This document shows, piece by piece, positions 51,787-60,091 of a stretch of 64,000 bases of DNA. The DNA is taken from NCBI GenBank assembly GCA_900489925.1, contig UEHQ01000008.1:186001-250000 (forward strand), given 5' to 3'. The DNA is from Hyphomicrobiales bacterium. Its GTDB lineage: Bacteria > Pseudomonadota > Alphaproteobacteria > Rhizobiales > Rhizobiaceae. Under the pieces are notes generated by a model. It did no database searches, had not been told where the DNA came from, and was given only the letters and a program-made list of their open reading frames with translations. The position numbers and the translations under genes were made by a program. Positions within the stretch are counted from its first letter, which is position 1, and each line of letters begins with the position of its first letter.

Positions 51787-52351
51787 AAACATTTCCATCG
51801 CATTCTGAACGAACAAATGGCGCAGCGCGTCACGGCATTCCATTTCAGCGCAATTCTAAAGGATTTACATTCCAATATGAAGGATTGAATCCTTGCAAAA
51901 CGGAATAAGAAGCATTCCACGACGCGAGTATTACATGCATTGAATCCTTGCCCAAGGAACATTGACTTGCGGTCCCAACGACCGACATAGGCCCGGATTT
52001 CCGCCATCGGAAACGGCTACACCCTCTTCGACGACATGGCATACGCGTGTCCAAAACGTCGGATTGCGGCACTCAAAAACGAAGCGGGAAATTGTAACGA
52101 ACGTGAGATAACACCAACGAGTTAGCCCATCACACGGAGGCTATGAGGATGGTTGCAGCCACTAGCCGAATGACAGATCGGTATGGTCGACAGCACTCCG
52201 CAGCAGTTATTACAGCAAACATTGAAGGCCAGGAAAGCAAGCAGCTTTGGAGCTGCGCGAACCAACGCGGAACGCCTTCAGACACGGAGAGCTCCTAGTT
52301 CCTCATGAACTACTCGGTAAAGGGTCCTCATAGTCCATTCGTCACGCCTTG
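51787..52351. other. Gene-free region with repeated ATTCC/GAATCC motifs
   Basis: 565 bp without a supported gene. From 51789 to 51960 the pentamer ATTCC or its near relatives recurs on both strands, including the perfect inverted repeat AAGGATTGAATCCTT at 51880-51894 and the direct repeat TTGAATCCTTGC (twice). Such spaced short repeats could be transposase-binding sites at an element end. I see nothing definite in 51961-52351. Confidence 0.35.
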
Positions 52352-52650
52352 AGATCCTCACCGAGCCTCGTCGGAGATCTTCGGAACGCCAGGGGCTTTA
52401 ATGGACCACCCCGGTTACTTTGACAACTGCGAGATCGTTGGTCTCATCGATCCGGGGGGTCGGTGGTATCACCCCGTCCCTTCACCTCGATCCTCCCGCA
52501 AGCTTGAAAGACGTGGGCATTTGTGAGGATCCAGCCGTCCGCGGTAACGGCAAATCCAGTTCCTGACGAGCTCGGCCCTGCGGCAAAGCATTGCGAAGCG
52601 ATGACCACTGACAGGCCAACAGTAACAAACAAGCGATATGTGACTAACAT
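52352..52650 (-). pseudogene. Truncated, frameshifted copy of the serine-protease gene at 56.8-58.1 kb
   Basis: The first 45 residues (MLVTYRLFVTVGLSVVIASQ, then SGTGFAVTADGWILTNAHVF) nearly equal the intact protein. A change in a C-run near 52455 shifts the frame, so translation ends at TDPPDR. DNA similarity continues to about 52352, through the region of the catalytic Asp, then stops. The promoter side is also similar. It is a partial duplication that lacks the Ser region, so it cannot be an active protease. Confidence 0.8.
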
Positions 52651-52802
52651 TGTAATTCCCCAGGCGCCCGAAACTAAGTCCCCTGCGGCAATCGGTTCGG
52701 AGGTCGCAAGCAGCTCGCTTGCCCTCAGCAACCTCCACCTCTTTTAGACGTTATCGATATGCGGCGTGCCTTCAGGCTGCGCCCTGTGTCGTGGAGGATA
52801 CA

Positions 52803-53039
52803 ATGAAAAGCATCACCGAATGGCTAGACGAGAATGTGAATGACGATGCCTCCGTCGAACAACATGCTGATTTCCTGAGAGCCGAGGCCGAGGCGGCCGG
52901 GTATTCGGCTGATGACCTGAACCGAGCTTGTGGTGGCGACATCGCCGAGTTTCTCAGGAGTCGGCGGACCGACGCTGCCGACGGGAAGATGGCGGGCGAT
53001 CTCTCTCCGATCCTCACGCCCGGCTTCAACCAGCAGTGA
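52803..53039 (+). CDS. Small acidic hypothetical protein (DUF768-like)
   Basis: 78-aa protein: ITEWLDENVNDDASVEQHAD, then AEAAGYSADDLNRACGGDIA. This pattern recalls small DUF768-type proteins of rhizobia, by recall only. GGAGG lies 5 nt before ATG 52803. A strong hairpin terminator follows. It has no signal peptide, membrane segment or known function, and codes cleanly as a single-gene unit. Confidence 0.65.
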   Translation: MKSITEWLDENVNDDASVEQHADFLRAEAEAAGYSADDLNRACGGDIAEFLRSRRTDAADGKMAGDLSPILTPGFNQQ

Positions 53040-53058
53040 GCGACAATTGAAGACACAA

Positions 53059-53091
53059 AGGGCGCTCGACCGCATCATGCGGGAGCGCCCT
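53059..53091 (+). terminator. Intrinsic-terminator-like hairpin after the small acidic gene
   Basis: AGGGCGCTC and GAGCGCCCT pair over 9 bp, with an inner CCGCA/TGCGG stem around a 3-nt loop. It lies 20 nt past the stop at 53039. The T-run is short, so efficiency is uncertain. Confidence 0.7.
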
Positions 53092-53244
53092 CGTCACCCA
53101 GGCGAAGGCATCCTGCGGCAATCATGCCGCGGACATCGACGAATGTTTGGGTGGTGAGCAAGAGATGGTGACTATCAGCCTCTTCTTCAAGGTCGGTCCA
53201 CGGTCCACCTTGACGAGCTGCATTCTGCCTCCATTCTTCAAAGA

Positions 53245-53484
53245 ATGCCCAACCGAACTCCTCCTCACGAAGCGCATCCCGATCTTTTTCTGCACTGCCA
53301 GGAGCAGATGGAGACGGCGTTCACGGCCATGGTGGAAGCAGCCGTGCTATCCGGATGGCACCCGGAGGAAGTCGCAGCTGCGCTGGTCGAATTAGCCGAC
53401 AATCATATGCTGGCGGTCCTTGCGAATCGCGATCTGGGGAGAGCCCTTGCCCTCGACGGAACAGGAGATAGCAATGTGCGCTAG
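53245..53484 (+). CDS. Small rhizobial hypothetical protein
   Basis: 79-aa protein, mostly helical, with HEAHPDLFLHCQEQMETAFT near the start and GWHPEEVAAALVELADNHML later. Similar short proteins are common as orphans in Rhizobium genomes, from general recall. The ribosome site is weak (AAAGA before ATG 53245). It may belong with the next short gene on the same strand, which starts 70 nt later. Confidence 0.5.
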   Translation: MPNRTPPHEAHPDLFLHCQEQMETAFTAMVEAAVLSGWHPEEVAAALVELADNHMLAVLANRDLGRALALDGTGDSNVR

Positions 53485-53553
53485 GTCCGCGACCGCATTC
53501 GAGCTGGAGAATGAGCAGCAGCGACAGTTACCACAAACCTCATCGTCGAGTGC

Positions 53554-53829
53554 GTGCGTGCAGCGAACTGCCTCCCAACTCTTCCTAAGGCCGAGCGGCG
53601 CCGCCTGCTGGAAAGCGGTGTCACCGCCTCGGGCGTCCTGCGGGGACTTCTTATCCGCACAGGAAAGGTAGCGCCATTCGACAAGGCTGCGGAGCAAGTA
53701 ATCGGCGACATCGCCCGAAACGTTGAAATGATGCCGGACGAGGCAGTCTCGAAAGCACTCCTCGCACTAGCGGCTCAGATCAGAACGCTTCGGATACTTA
53801 ACCGGGAACCAGCGGCTTCGCGCGGATAG
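53554..53829 (+). CDS. Small helical protein of a rhizobial orphan family, start unclear
   Basis: 91 aa from GTG 53554. RAANCLPTLPKAERRRLLES and EVMMPDEAVSKALLALAA-type helices are seen. Family-like residues continue upstream of the GTG (TTNLIVECV is encoded just before), yet no ATG lies between there and the in-frame stop at 53512. The true start may be non-standard or the 5' end damaged. It looks related to the gene at 54800-55117 by length and helix pattern. Confidence 0.45.
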   Translation: MRAANCLPTLPKAERRRLLESGVTASGVLRGLLIRTGKVAPFDKAAEQVIGDIARNVEMMPDEAVSKALLALAAQIRTLRILNREPAASRG

Positions 53830-53851
53830 TGCTGCCGTGCCATGCTTCCCC

Positions 53852-54697
53852 TTACATTCCCTGAATGGGGAGCGTCGACCGAGCGGTTAGGAAGTCCGCA
53901 AACCGCAACAGAATGGAATTGAACTCGTTCGCTTTCTCTCGATGGACGCCGTGGCCCGCATCCGCAATGCGAATGGGCTCGGCCTCCCAGACGTTCTCGA
54001 AAACGAGGCTGTCTATGTAGTCGAGATTGATGACTAGGTCGTTCTCTCCGTTCACGATCGCCAAGGGAACCGAGGTGCTCTCGGCGACCTTCCTCTGGTC
54101 ACTGCCCTGCCCGGCAGCCGCGGCCTCCAACATGTACTGGCGCGCCAGGCCGTCGGTCCGGCGCACAGCCTCGTGGAAAAAGGGTTCGCGGGTAGCTTCC
54201 TTGCCCAAAGCAAGCTCAACGACCATCCCGATCTGTTCCCCTGTCAGCTCCGCATTTCCGGTGTATGCCATTTCCGGGCTTGGCTTGAAGCCCGCCTGCA
54301 GTCCCTCAATGCTGTTCGTGACGGGAGGCGTTCCAAAGATCAGGGCGCCTTCGACATTCGCGTTTCTAGCGATCATCTCCAATGCGACGTGTCCGCCTAG
54401 CGAGTGCCCGACGACGACAAATCGCTCCACGCCGAGTGCCGACAGTGCCTCGAGGAGCGCGTCGGCATATCCGTGCATGCTGTAGGAGCGACGGGGATCA
54501 ATGGCGTTTCCGGAGGCGCCGTGCCCAGGAAGATCGAACGCGATAGCGCGCCTCACACCTTCAAGCGCATGGATCTGGGGAGCGAACGACTCCTTGCAGA
54601 CCGAGTTCGCATGGACCATGACGACCGGAATGCCAGGCCCCTTGGTGTCGATGAAGGCGAGCTTACCGTGACTGGTTTCGATGAATCCTTCGGACAT
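53852..54697 (-). CDS. Alpha/beta-hydrolase
   Basis: 281-aa hydrolase. The nucleophile elbow is GHSLGGHVALE. The oxyanion region reads VVMVHANSVCKESF, the acid is probably in AIVNGENDLVI, and the histidine is in DAGHGVHREKANEF. Substrates of such enzymes vary (esters, epoxides, haloalkanes) and cannot be read here. ATG 54697 fits with AGGGA upstream; in-frame starts up to 54748 add residues without family similarity. It faces away from the small gene at 54800 with about 100 nt between. Confidence 0.82.
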   Translation of the reverse strand: MSEGFIETSHGKLAFIDTKGPGIPVVMVHANSVCKESFAPQIHALEGVRRAIAFDLPGHGASGNAIDPRRSYSMHGYADALLEALSALGVERFVVVGHSLGGHVALEMIARNANVEGALIFGTPPVTNSIEGLQAGFKPSPEMAYTGNAELTGEQIGMVVELALGKEATREPFFHEAVRRTDGLARQYMLEAAAAGQGSDQRKVAESTSVPLAIVNGENDLVINLDYIDSLVFENVWEAEPIRIADAGHGVHREKANEFNSILLRFADFLTARSTLPIQGM

Positions 54698-54799
54698 TTC
54701 AGTCAGTTCCCTATGAGTCTTCGGGTTCGAACTCATCAGGGTCATCACCTAACGTCAAGGCATAGGACGGCGCGAGATCCGAGCTGATTAAAAAGGGGC

Positions 54800-55117
54800 C
54801 TAGCCTGGCGTCAGGACAATCCGAGTATTGCTGTCGAAGACGATCCAGAGCGTCCGGACCATATCGGCCGCGTCCAGCAATGCAGACGCTCGTTCGGCAA
54901 CGCCCAGTGATGCCACGCTATCTGCAGTTTCCTCAAGATCGACGATGGCGTCGTGTGCGGTACCACTGCCGGGTATACCAACCTGCTCCCTGAGATCGTT
55001 CACGGTGGTGATCGCTCGGTACAGCAGGTTTTGGTATTCGGGCACCCCAAGGCGTTCGACTTCATTCGCGGCACGCACAAGTTCGGAAACAAACGCTGGG
55101 GTGCTACTCGAATCCAC
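54800..55117 (-). CDS. Small helical rhizobial protein, GTG start
   Basis: 105-aa protein rich in helices: FVSELVRAANEVERLGVPEY, YRAITTVNDLREQVG, AERASALLDAADMVRTLW. No known domain. The start is probably GTG 55117, which falls 2 nt after the stop of the preceding small gene (55122-55120), so the two form a pair. The same general pattern occurs in the 53554-53829 product. Confidence 0.5.
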   Translation of the reverse strand: MDSSSTPAFVSELVRAANEVERLGVPEYQNLLYRAITTVNDLREQVGIPGSGTAHDAIVDLEETADSVASLGVAERASALLDAADMVRTLWIVFDSNTRIVLTPG

Positions 55118-55119
55118 GC

Positions 55120-55320
55120 TTACTCGAATTCCTTTCCTGGGCGCCAGCATCGGGTAAAGCCCTTGCTCATGCAAGCCTTGGCGATTGCAAGCTGTCCTTG
55201 AAGGCGGACCCTATCCTGCAGAAGAGCCTCTATCGTGGCTCGGGCATCGTTCCCGTGCCATGCCATCGCAGAATCCACGGGATCTGCCTCGGTTGTAGGA
55301 AGGTTACGTTCAGCAAGCAT
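55120..55320 (-). CDS. 66-aa rhizobial orphan protein
   Basis: Short protein with DPVDSAMAWHGNDARATIEA and then VRLQGQLAIAKACMSKGFTR, ending in GWRP-like WRPGKEFE. This pattern recurs in small Rhizobium proteins by recall, with unknown function. GAGGA lies 7 nt before ATG 55320. It is co-directional with the 105-aa gene, which starts 2 nt downstream of its stop. Confidence 0.5.
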   Translation of the reverse strand: MLAERNLPTTEADPVDSAMAWHGNDARATIEALLQDRVRLQGQLAIAKACMSKGFTRCWRPGKEFE

Positions 55321-55513
55321 GATGGTTCCTCGTCTATTCGGGAGAAACATGCCCCAAAATGATCGCTGAGCGCGTAGGAGGCTCATTGCGAAGGCGCGCG
55401 ACGGCGGGGGCACCGGAACGGTAGTAGCGCAAACGATTCGCGGCAACCGACCACCTCAGGAACAAGCGAGTTTGTGTCCCTGAGAGCGCCCCGCATGAAG
55501 GGCGGAGCCAATC

Positions 55514-55957
55514 TTAAGGACGCAGGTCAAGCAGTGCCCGTCCGCTGCCGTCCATGGCAAACGGCACGGATGCGTGCTGGTGGGCCACGAGCCACCGCCC
55601 GTTGCGCTTCACGATGCCAAGTGTCTGACGGAACCAGAGATCGACCTTCGTTCCGTCGGTCTTGGTTCCGGTCATGTTTACGAGGCCGGACCAGAACGCT
55701 ACGTTATCGCCGATCGTCAGCTTAGCGTCTTGGACCTCGCCTCCAATCGGGCCATCCCAAGTGTCGAACCACTCCTGCAGGCCTCCTTCATCTTTGCCGT
55801 GATAAACGAGCGGTGGCGCCAATGAGAACTCCACGGAATCCTCTGAATCATACGACAGCGCGTCCCTGGCGTTCTTTTCGCCGATCGCCGTCGCGCGCAT
55901 AATCAACATGGCGATGATTGCTTCCTCGTCGGTGGTGTGAGCGTGTCCATTGGTCAT
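55514..55957 (-). CDS. NTF2-like (SnoaL-type) protein
   Basis: 147-aa protein with a cone-shaped NTF2-like fold signature: a long first helix AIIAMLIMRATAIGEKNARD followed by SLAPPLVYHG, then strands with LWFRQTLGIVKRNGRWLVAH. Related SgcJ/EcaC proteins bind small molecules or act as isomerases, so the role here is open. GGAGGATGA precedes ATG 55957. It is alone in its direction in this stretch. Confidence 0.75.
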   Translation of the reverse strand: MTNGHAHTTDEEAIIAMLIMRATAIGEKNARDALSYDSEDSVEFSLAPPLVYHGKDEGGLQEWFDTWDGPIGGEVQDAKLTIGDNVAFWSGLVNMTGTKTDGTKVDLWFRQTLGIVKRNGRWLVAHQHASVPFAMDGSGRALLDLRP

Positions 55958-56151
55958 TGTTCATCCTCCGGTTTCTCATCAAGGACGGGCGAGCGACGGC
56001 AAATCCGACAACAGCCATCAAGAACTTCAGTAAACCGTTGGCTAACCATAATCGCTGTGGGAAAGCCGACGGTGGAATGACTGGCGGGATGTTGGGTTGA
56101 CAAGTCGCCTCAAAATGGAACAAATAGAGAACAGGATCGAAGGAGGCAACT

Positions 56152-56352
56152 ATGAGGGACATCGAACGTCAGACGCTTACACGCGCGCCTACCCTCATTG
56201 CGCGAAAGTGCGGATGTGGGGACTGGGCTGGCTTCGGGTTCACCAAAGGCGACCGCGATGACTGGTGGTGCTGGAAGCACTATCCCTATAAGACTTCGGC
56301 GCGCCTCGAGGCCGCCGAGATTGCCGCGACACTCGACAGCCGGGCCGCCTAG
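56152..56352 (+). CDS. 66-aa protein with possible zinc-binding cysteines
   Basis: Short protein with LIARKCGCGDWAGFGF and later WWCWKHYPYK. CXC and CX2H spaced by about 20 residues could bind a metal, but this is speculative. GGAGG lies 5 nt before ATG 56152. No family is recognised and the role is unknown. Confidence 0.5.
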   Translation: MRDIERQTLTRAPTLIARKCGCGDWAGFGFTKGDRDDWWCWKHYPYKTSARLEAAEIAATLDSRAA

Positions 56353-56405
56353 GTTTCCCCGACAGTGCATCCAGCATCACCGAAGCGTCGAAGCCCTCAG
56401 GAGGT

Positions 56406-56780
56406 TTATTTCCGGAGATAACTCTTCTTTCCGCTGTCGGACATGCAGTAACGCCCGCCTCTTGGGCCTGTGCAATACGAACCGGATCGGCAGGAACATT
56501 CGCCGCTCACCGTGGGCGCCATCTCCGGGTCGGCCACGCCGAGGAGGCCAACGGCGCCGCCCATGTAGGCCGAGCACGACTTCTTGCTCGCTGAGACCGA
56601 CCCATCATTGCAGATGAACGTCTCGCCCTGGCAACTGGCGACGCCGCCTTTGCGCCCGCTGCACGGAGTGTTTGTTGCAGCCGCGCCAGTGATCCCAAAT
56701 GCGATGACTGCGACGGCACCGAGGACGACCCGCCAGCTACAAGCCCTGTTCAATCCTCTCACCCCATAGCGAATTTCCAT
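56406..56780 (-). CDS. Cysteine-rich secreted protein of unknown function
   Basis: 124-aa protein. Hydrophobic N-terminal signal (VVLGAVAVIAFGITGAAA), then a Cys-rich mature part: TPCSGRKGGVASCQGETFIC, SCSAYMGG, CSCRSGSYCTGPRGGRYC. The cysteines probably form disulfides in the periplasm. Its ATG lies 5 nt after the stop of the serine-protease gene, so the two are one operon. Similar modules occur in rhizobial exported proteins by recall; function is unknown. Confidence 0.6.
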   Translation of the reverse strand: MEIRYGVRGLNRACSWRVVLGAVAVIAFGITGAAATNTPCSGRKGGVASCQGETFICNDGSVSASKKSCSAYMGGAVGLLGVADPEMAPTVSGECSCRSGSYCTGPRGGRYCMSDSGKKSYLRK

Positions 56781-56785
56781 TGCCG

Positions 56786-58072
56786 TCAGTCGCAGCACAC
56801 TTTGCGGACATATGTGTTTCCGAACGTAACCATGGCATCCTTCGCGATCAGACCGTGCGCCTTGAGCGCGTTCGAAAGGTCCTTGGCGTCTTGCTCTCCG
56901 TAAACATCACGTAGTGTGACTGCGATCCAACCATTCGCCGCGAGATGCCCAGCCAATGGAACAGAGGAGCCTTTAATGAATGAGCGAGCTTCGTCCAGCT
57001 GCCGGAAGGATCTCACCTGCACGAAGCGTCCGTCGCCAGCGGGTTCTTCGAACTGGCTTACCCGTACCCAGGAATAGTGCATGTAGCCACTCGCGCCCCC
57101 GGCCGTGACCCGATACCAATCCCCGATCAGCTCGGTAACAGCGACAGGAGTGCCGTTGGGTGCCTCACCTATGGTTCTGGCGTCACCGTTCGCCGCCGAC
57201 TTGATTGGCGCGACGCCTTTGGGATGCCGCACAAAGCCACTCTTGGCCAACGGAACTTCCAGTGATGGTTCCTCCCGGGCAGCACTTTCCGTCGGTAGGT
57301 TTACCGAACTTGCACCAGGCGGCGTTTGCTCTACGTATGAAGACGTGGGCACCGAAGCTATCGTTGCCTCGGCTTTCGGATAGCAGAGGATCTGGAAGAC
57401 TGATGGCGTGACGCGATCAGCCAGGTCAGCTGTCGACAATGGCGTCTCGCTCTCAGGGATCTCAGCACTTTGGTTCACGAGGCTCTGGGATTGCATGAAC
57501 AGTTCGGCGACCGATGCACGGATCGCGAAGTTGACGTTCTGAGCAGTAATCCCGATCTCGTCGGCCGCCTTCTTCGAGAGGGTCGCCGTCGTGATACCGA
57601 GGAGGTAGCCATTCCGATCAACCACGGGACCGCCGGAATTGCCCGGCTGGATCGGCGTCGAAATCTGCAGATACCGGGTGTCGTTTCGGATCCCCGCTAG
57701 AGCGTTCACATTGCCCGTGGTTATCTTGACTGAATCAGCGAGCAGTGTGGCCAGCGGATATCCCACTGCGACAATATCCTCACCGAGCCTGGTCGAGGAC
57801 TTTCGGAACGACAACGGTTTCAGCGGTTCACTTGCTGCGACTTTGACTACTGCGAGGTCATTGATTTCATCGATCCGGGGATCTGCCGCGTCGCCCCTGC
57901 CCTTTACCTCGATCCGTCCACAGTCCTGCACCACGTGAGCGTTCGTCAGGACCCAGCCGTCCGCGGTCACGGCAAATCCCGTACCCGATGAACTCGGCTC
58001 CACGGCAAAGCATTGCGAGGCGATGGCCATGGATAGACCAGCAGCAATGAACAAACGATATGTGACTAACAT
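56786..58072 (-). CDS. Periplasmic trypsin-like serine protease with SH3 and SPOR-like domains
   Basis: 428-aa exported protease. After a signal peptide, the triad is His46 (TNAHVVQ), Asp72 (INDLAVVKV) and Ser146 (GNSGGPVV). No PDZ domain follows. Instead a bacterial SH3-type domain (about residues 290-350, GEAPNGTPVAVTELIGDWYR) and a SPOR-like end (VQVRSFRQLDEARSF) are present. This suggests attachment to peptidoglycan. GGGGAA 7 nt upstream supports ATG 58072. A truncated copy lies at 52352-52650. Confidence 0.82.
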   Translation of the reverse strand: MLVTYRLFIAAGLSMAIASQCFAVEPSSSGTGFAVTADGWVLTNAHVVQDCGRIEVKGRGDAADPRIDEINDLAVVKVAASEPLKPLSFRKSSTRLGEDIVAVGYPLATLLADSVKITTGNVNALAGIRNDTRYLQISTPIQPGNSGGPVVDRNGYLLGITTATLSKKAADEIGITAQNVNFAIRASVAELFMQSQSLVNQSAEIPESETPLSTADLADRVTPSVFQILCYPKAEATIASVPTSSYVEQTPPGASSVNLPTESAAREEPSLEVPLAKSGFVRHPKGVAPIKSAANGDARTIGEAPNGTPVAVTELIGDWYRVTAGGASGYMHYSWVRVSQFEEPAGDGRFVQVRSFRQLDEARSFIKGSSVPLAGHLAANGWIAVTLRDVYGEQDAKDLSNALKAHGLIAKDAMVTFGNTYVRKVCCD

Positions 58073-58366
58073 TGTAATTCCCCAGGCGCTCGACACTAGA
58101 ACCGCAGGGGCAATTGCTTCAACCGAATATTGCAAGTTTGCTTAATTGTCGTCGAGCGCGTAACCACAAGACGACACTTTGAAACATCACGACGATGTGT
58201 GGTCGCGTGGGTCCTTTCCGCTCAACAGCTCCACCTCTGCCAAGCGCCATGTGCGTGAGGAGGACATCCAACCGCGGAGCTCAATTAAGCCTGTGGCGAC
58301 GAATATCGCTGAACATGTCAAAGATCGACCGTCCTGCCGCCTCGAGACAGAACCCGCGAGTTCGCC

Positions 58367-60091
58367 TCAGGACTTCAGCCAAGTCGCCTCTTCATTCGCT
58401 GACAGCTTTGGCGGTCTCTCTGGCGGATCCATGATCACTGGAAGTGGCATGATTGAGTTCGTCCCGATAATGATGGCCTCGCCGTCCCTGAGGTTCGGCA
58501 GGAACGCTGCTGTCGACACATCCAAAGCTCCGCTTGCGTTTACAACGACAGCTTGGTCTCGCTCATTAATGAGGCGATGGACTAAAAACATGCCGACCTG
58601 TGACAGCACGTCCTCCGGAATGTCGCGTGGTCGCTGGGTTGCCAGTACACATGTCAGCCCGTATTTGCGGCCCTCTTTAGCGATAAGGCCGAACGCATCG
58701 AGGTACACTCGGTTGTTCTCGTCTCCGACGGATTTAGCGAGAAATTGGTGGGCTTCATCAAGAACAACGACGAGCGGTGTCTTCTGATAATGGTCATCTC
58801 GAGCGCTGGCCAGGAGGAAACGCCCGACTGCATTCACGACGAGCTCGCGCGTGTTGTTCTCGAACGACAGATTTTCCATCGAGACCCGCAAGATGCGCTT
58901 GGCGGGATCGTCCGTGAAGGTCTTTATGACCGTTGTCAGATCTTCCATATAATCTGACGGATTGAAAATGGCGCTCAGCGTCGACGCTTTGACACTGCTT
59001 GTCACGCGCATGAACAACGTCACGCAGTTGGAGTGTGACGTCTCATGCACTTTGCCCCAGCGCTTTGGATCCGGTCTTCTGCTTTGTTGATCGTAGGCGT
59101 TCGGTTCTACGCACTCCTTCAAAATTTGCTGATTGAGCTTCTTGACGTTGAAGGGTGCCGACGCGGCGTGGATTTCTGCGTCATGATCGACAAACGCCTG
59201 GAGGATCGGTTTTTTGAGCTGCAGCTCTTTGGTGAGGCAGCCATTCTCGTCAGCCAGATCGTCGCGTAGATGCAAAAGTTTCAAACTGGCTATTGCATCC
59301 CTCAACTTGGGAACCTGAACGCCAGGGCTGGGCTGCAGAATGGCAAACAAGTCGATCTCGCTGAGATGGTGGTGCGGGAACGAAACGAACCGCCTCTTGT
59401 CCCCCTCACCTTTACGGCTCCCTCCGAGAAACACGTGTTCTGCGTGCTCCCCGAGCGTCTGATATTCACCCGTAGGATCAATCACAATCGCTTTGCCATT
59501 GCACACAGCAATGGCTTCGATGAGCTTCATCGTTGACCAGCTCTTGCCGCCACCAGTCGACCCCAAAACAGCGCAATGACGTCCAAAAAAAGCTGCGGGC
59601 GGTAAGGCAACGCGTGATTCCGGGGCGCCGCTGAGATGACCGAGTGCAATAGTGTCCTTGCTCGCCTTCGCAGCGACAATAGCTAGCCTGATGAAGTCAG
59701 GGTGTGCCAAGTAGACATAATCACCGATCCGCGGGACATCAGAAATGCCTCGGCTTGATTGGACCGATTGCAGGTCTACAGAGCCCAGGAGCCGGATTAC
59801 ACCGATTGGGTTCGCCTGCGCCTCGCTCTCATCCCGTTCCGGCTCGACGGACAGACGATCGCGTTCAGGGAGACGGATCTCAGTGATCCTTCCGATAATC
59901 GCTACGCTCGTGAAGGTCTCGATGACCACAAACTCACCCACCTGCCCCCTAGTGACGCGATTCCCTGCATACTGAGCCGGGGCGGCTTCTGTCGCGAAGG
60001 GAAGATTCACCTGCACTCCCAGTGGGCTGACGCGGGATACCGTACCTAGGTATCTGGCGTTTTCGAACGGGTAGACCGTGGCCTCAGACAT
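58367..60091 (-). CDS. herA: HerA-type ATPase, partner of SIR2 protein
   Basis: 574-aa FtsK/HerA-family hexameric ATPase. A HAS-barrel-like start (GTVSRVSPLGVQVNLPF, VGEFVVIE) precedes Walker A GSTGGGKSWST (Lys183). Walker B is LVVVLDEAHQFL, and the arginine-rich sensor region contains LATQRPRDIPEDVLSQVG. ATG 60091 overlaps the SIR2 stop by 8 nt, which decides it over a longer frame. SIR2-HerA pairs defend against phage by NAD depletion and nucleic-acid attack; the operon structure here fits that system. Confidence 0.87.
   Translation of the reverse strand: MSEATVYPFENARYLGTVSRVSPLGVQVNLPFATEAAPAQYAGNRVTRGQVGEFVVIETFTSVAIIGRITEIRLPERDRLSVEPERDESEAQANPIGVIRLLGSVDLQSVQSSRGISDVPRIGDYVYLAHPDFIRLAIVAAKASKDTIALGHLSGAPESRVALPPAAFFGRHCAVLGSTGGGKSWSTMKLIEAIAVCNGKAIVIDPTGEYQTLGEHAEHVFLGGSRKGEGDKRRFVSFPHHHLSEIDLFAILQPSPGVQVPKLRDAIASLKLLHLRDDLADENGCLTKELQLKKPILQAFVDHDAEIHAASAPFNVKKLNQQILKECVEPNAYDQQSRRPDPKRWGKVHETSHSNCVTLFMRVTSSVKASTLSAIFNPSDYMEDLTTVIKTFTDDPAKRILRVSMENLSFENNTRELVVNAVGRFLLASARDDHYQKTPLVVVLDEAHQFLAKSVGDENNRVYLDAFGLIAKEGRKYGLTCVLATQRPRDIPEDVLSQVGMFLVHRLINERDQAVVVNASGALDVSTAAFLPNLRDGEAIIIGTNSIMPLPVIMDPPERPPKLSANEEATWLKS

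Noticed and set aside
53420-53671. 83-codon frame overlapping the 53554 gene
   Set aside because: Its composition is Ser- and Cys-rich without helix pattern. The 53554 frame shows the rhizobial family-like sequence.
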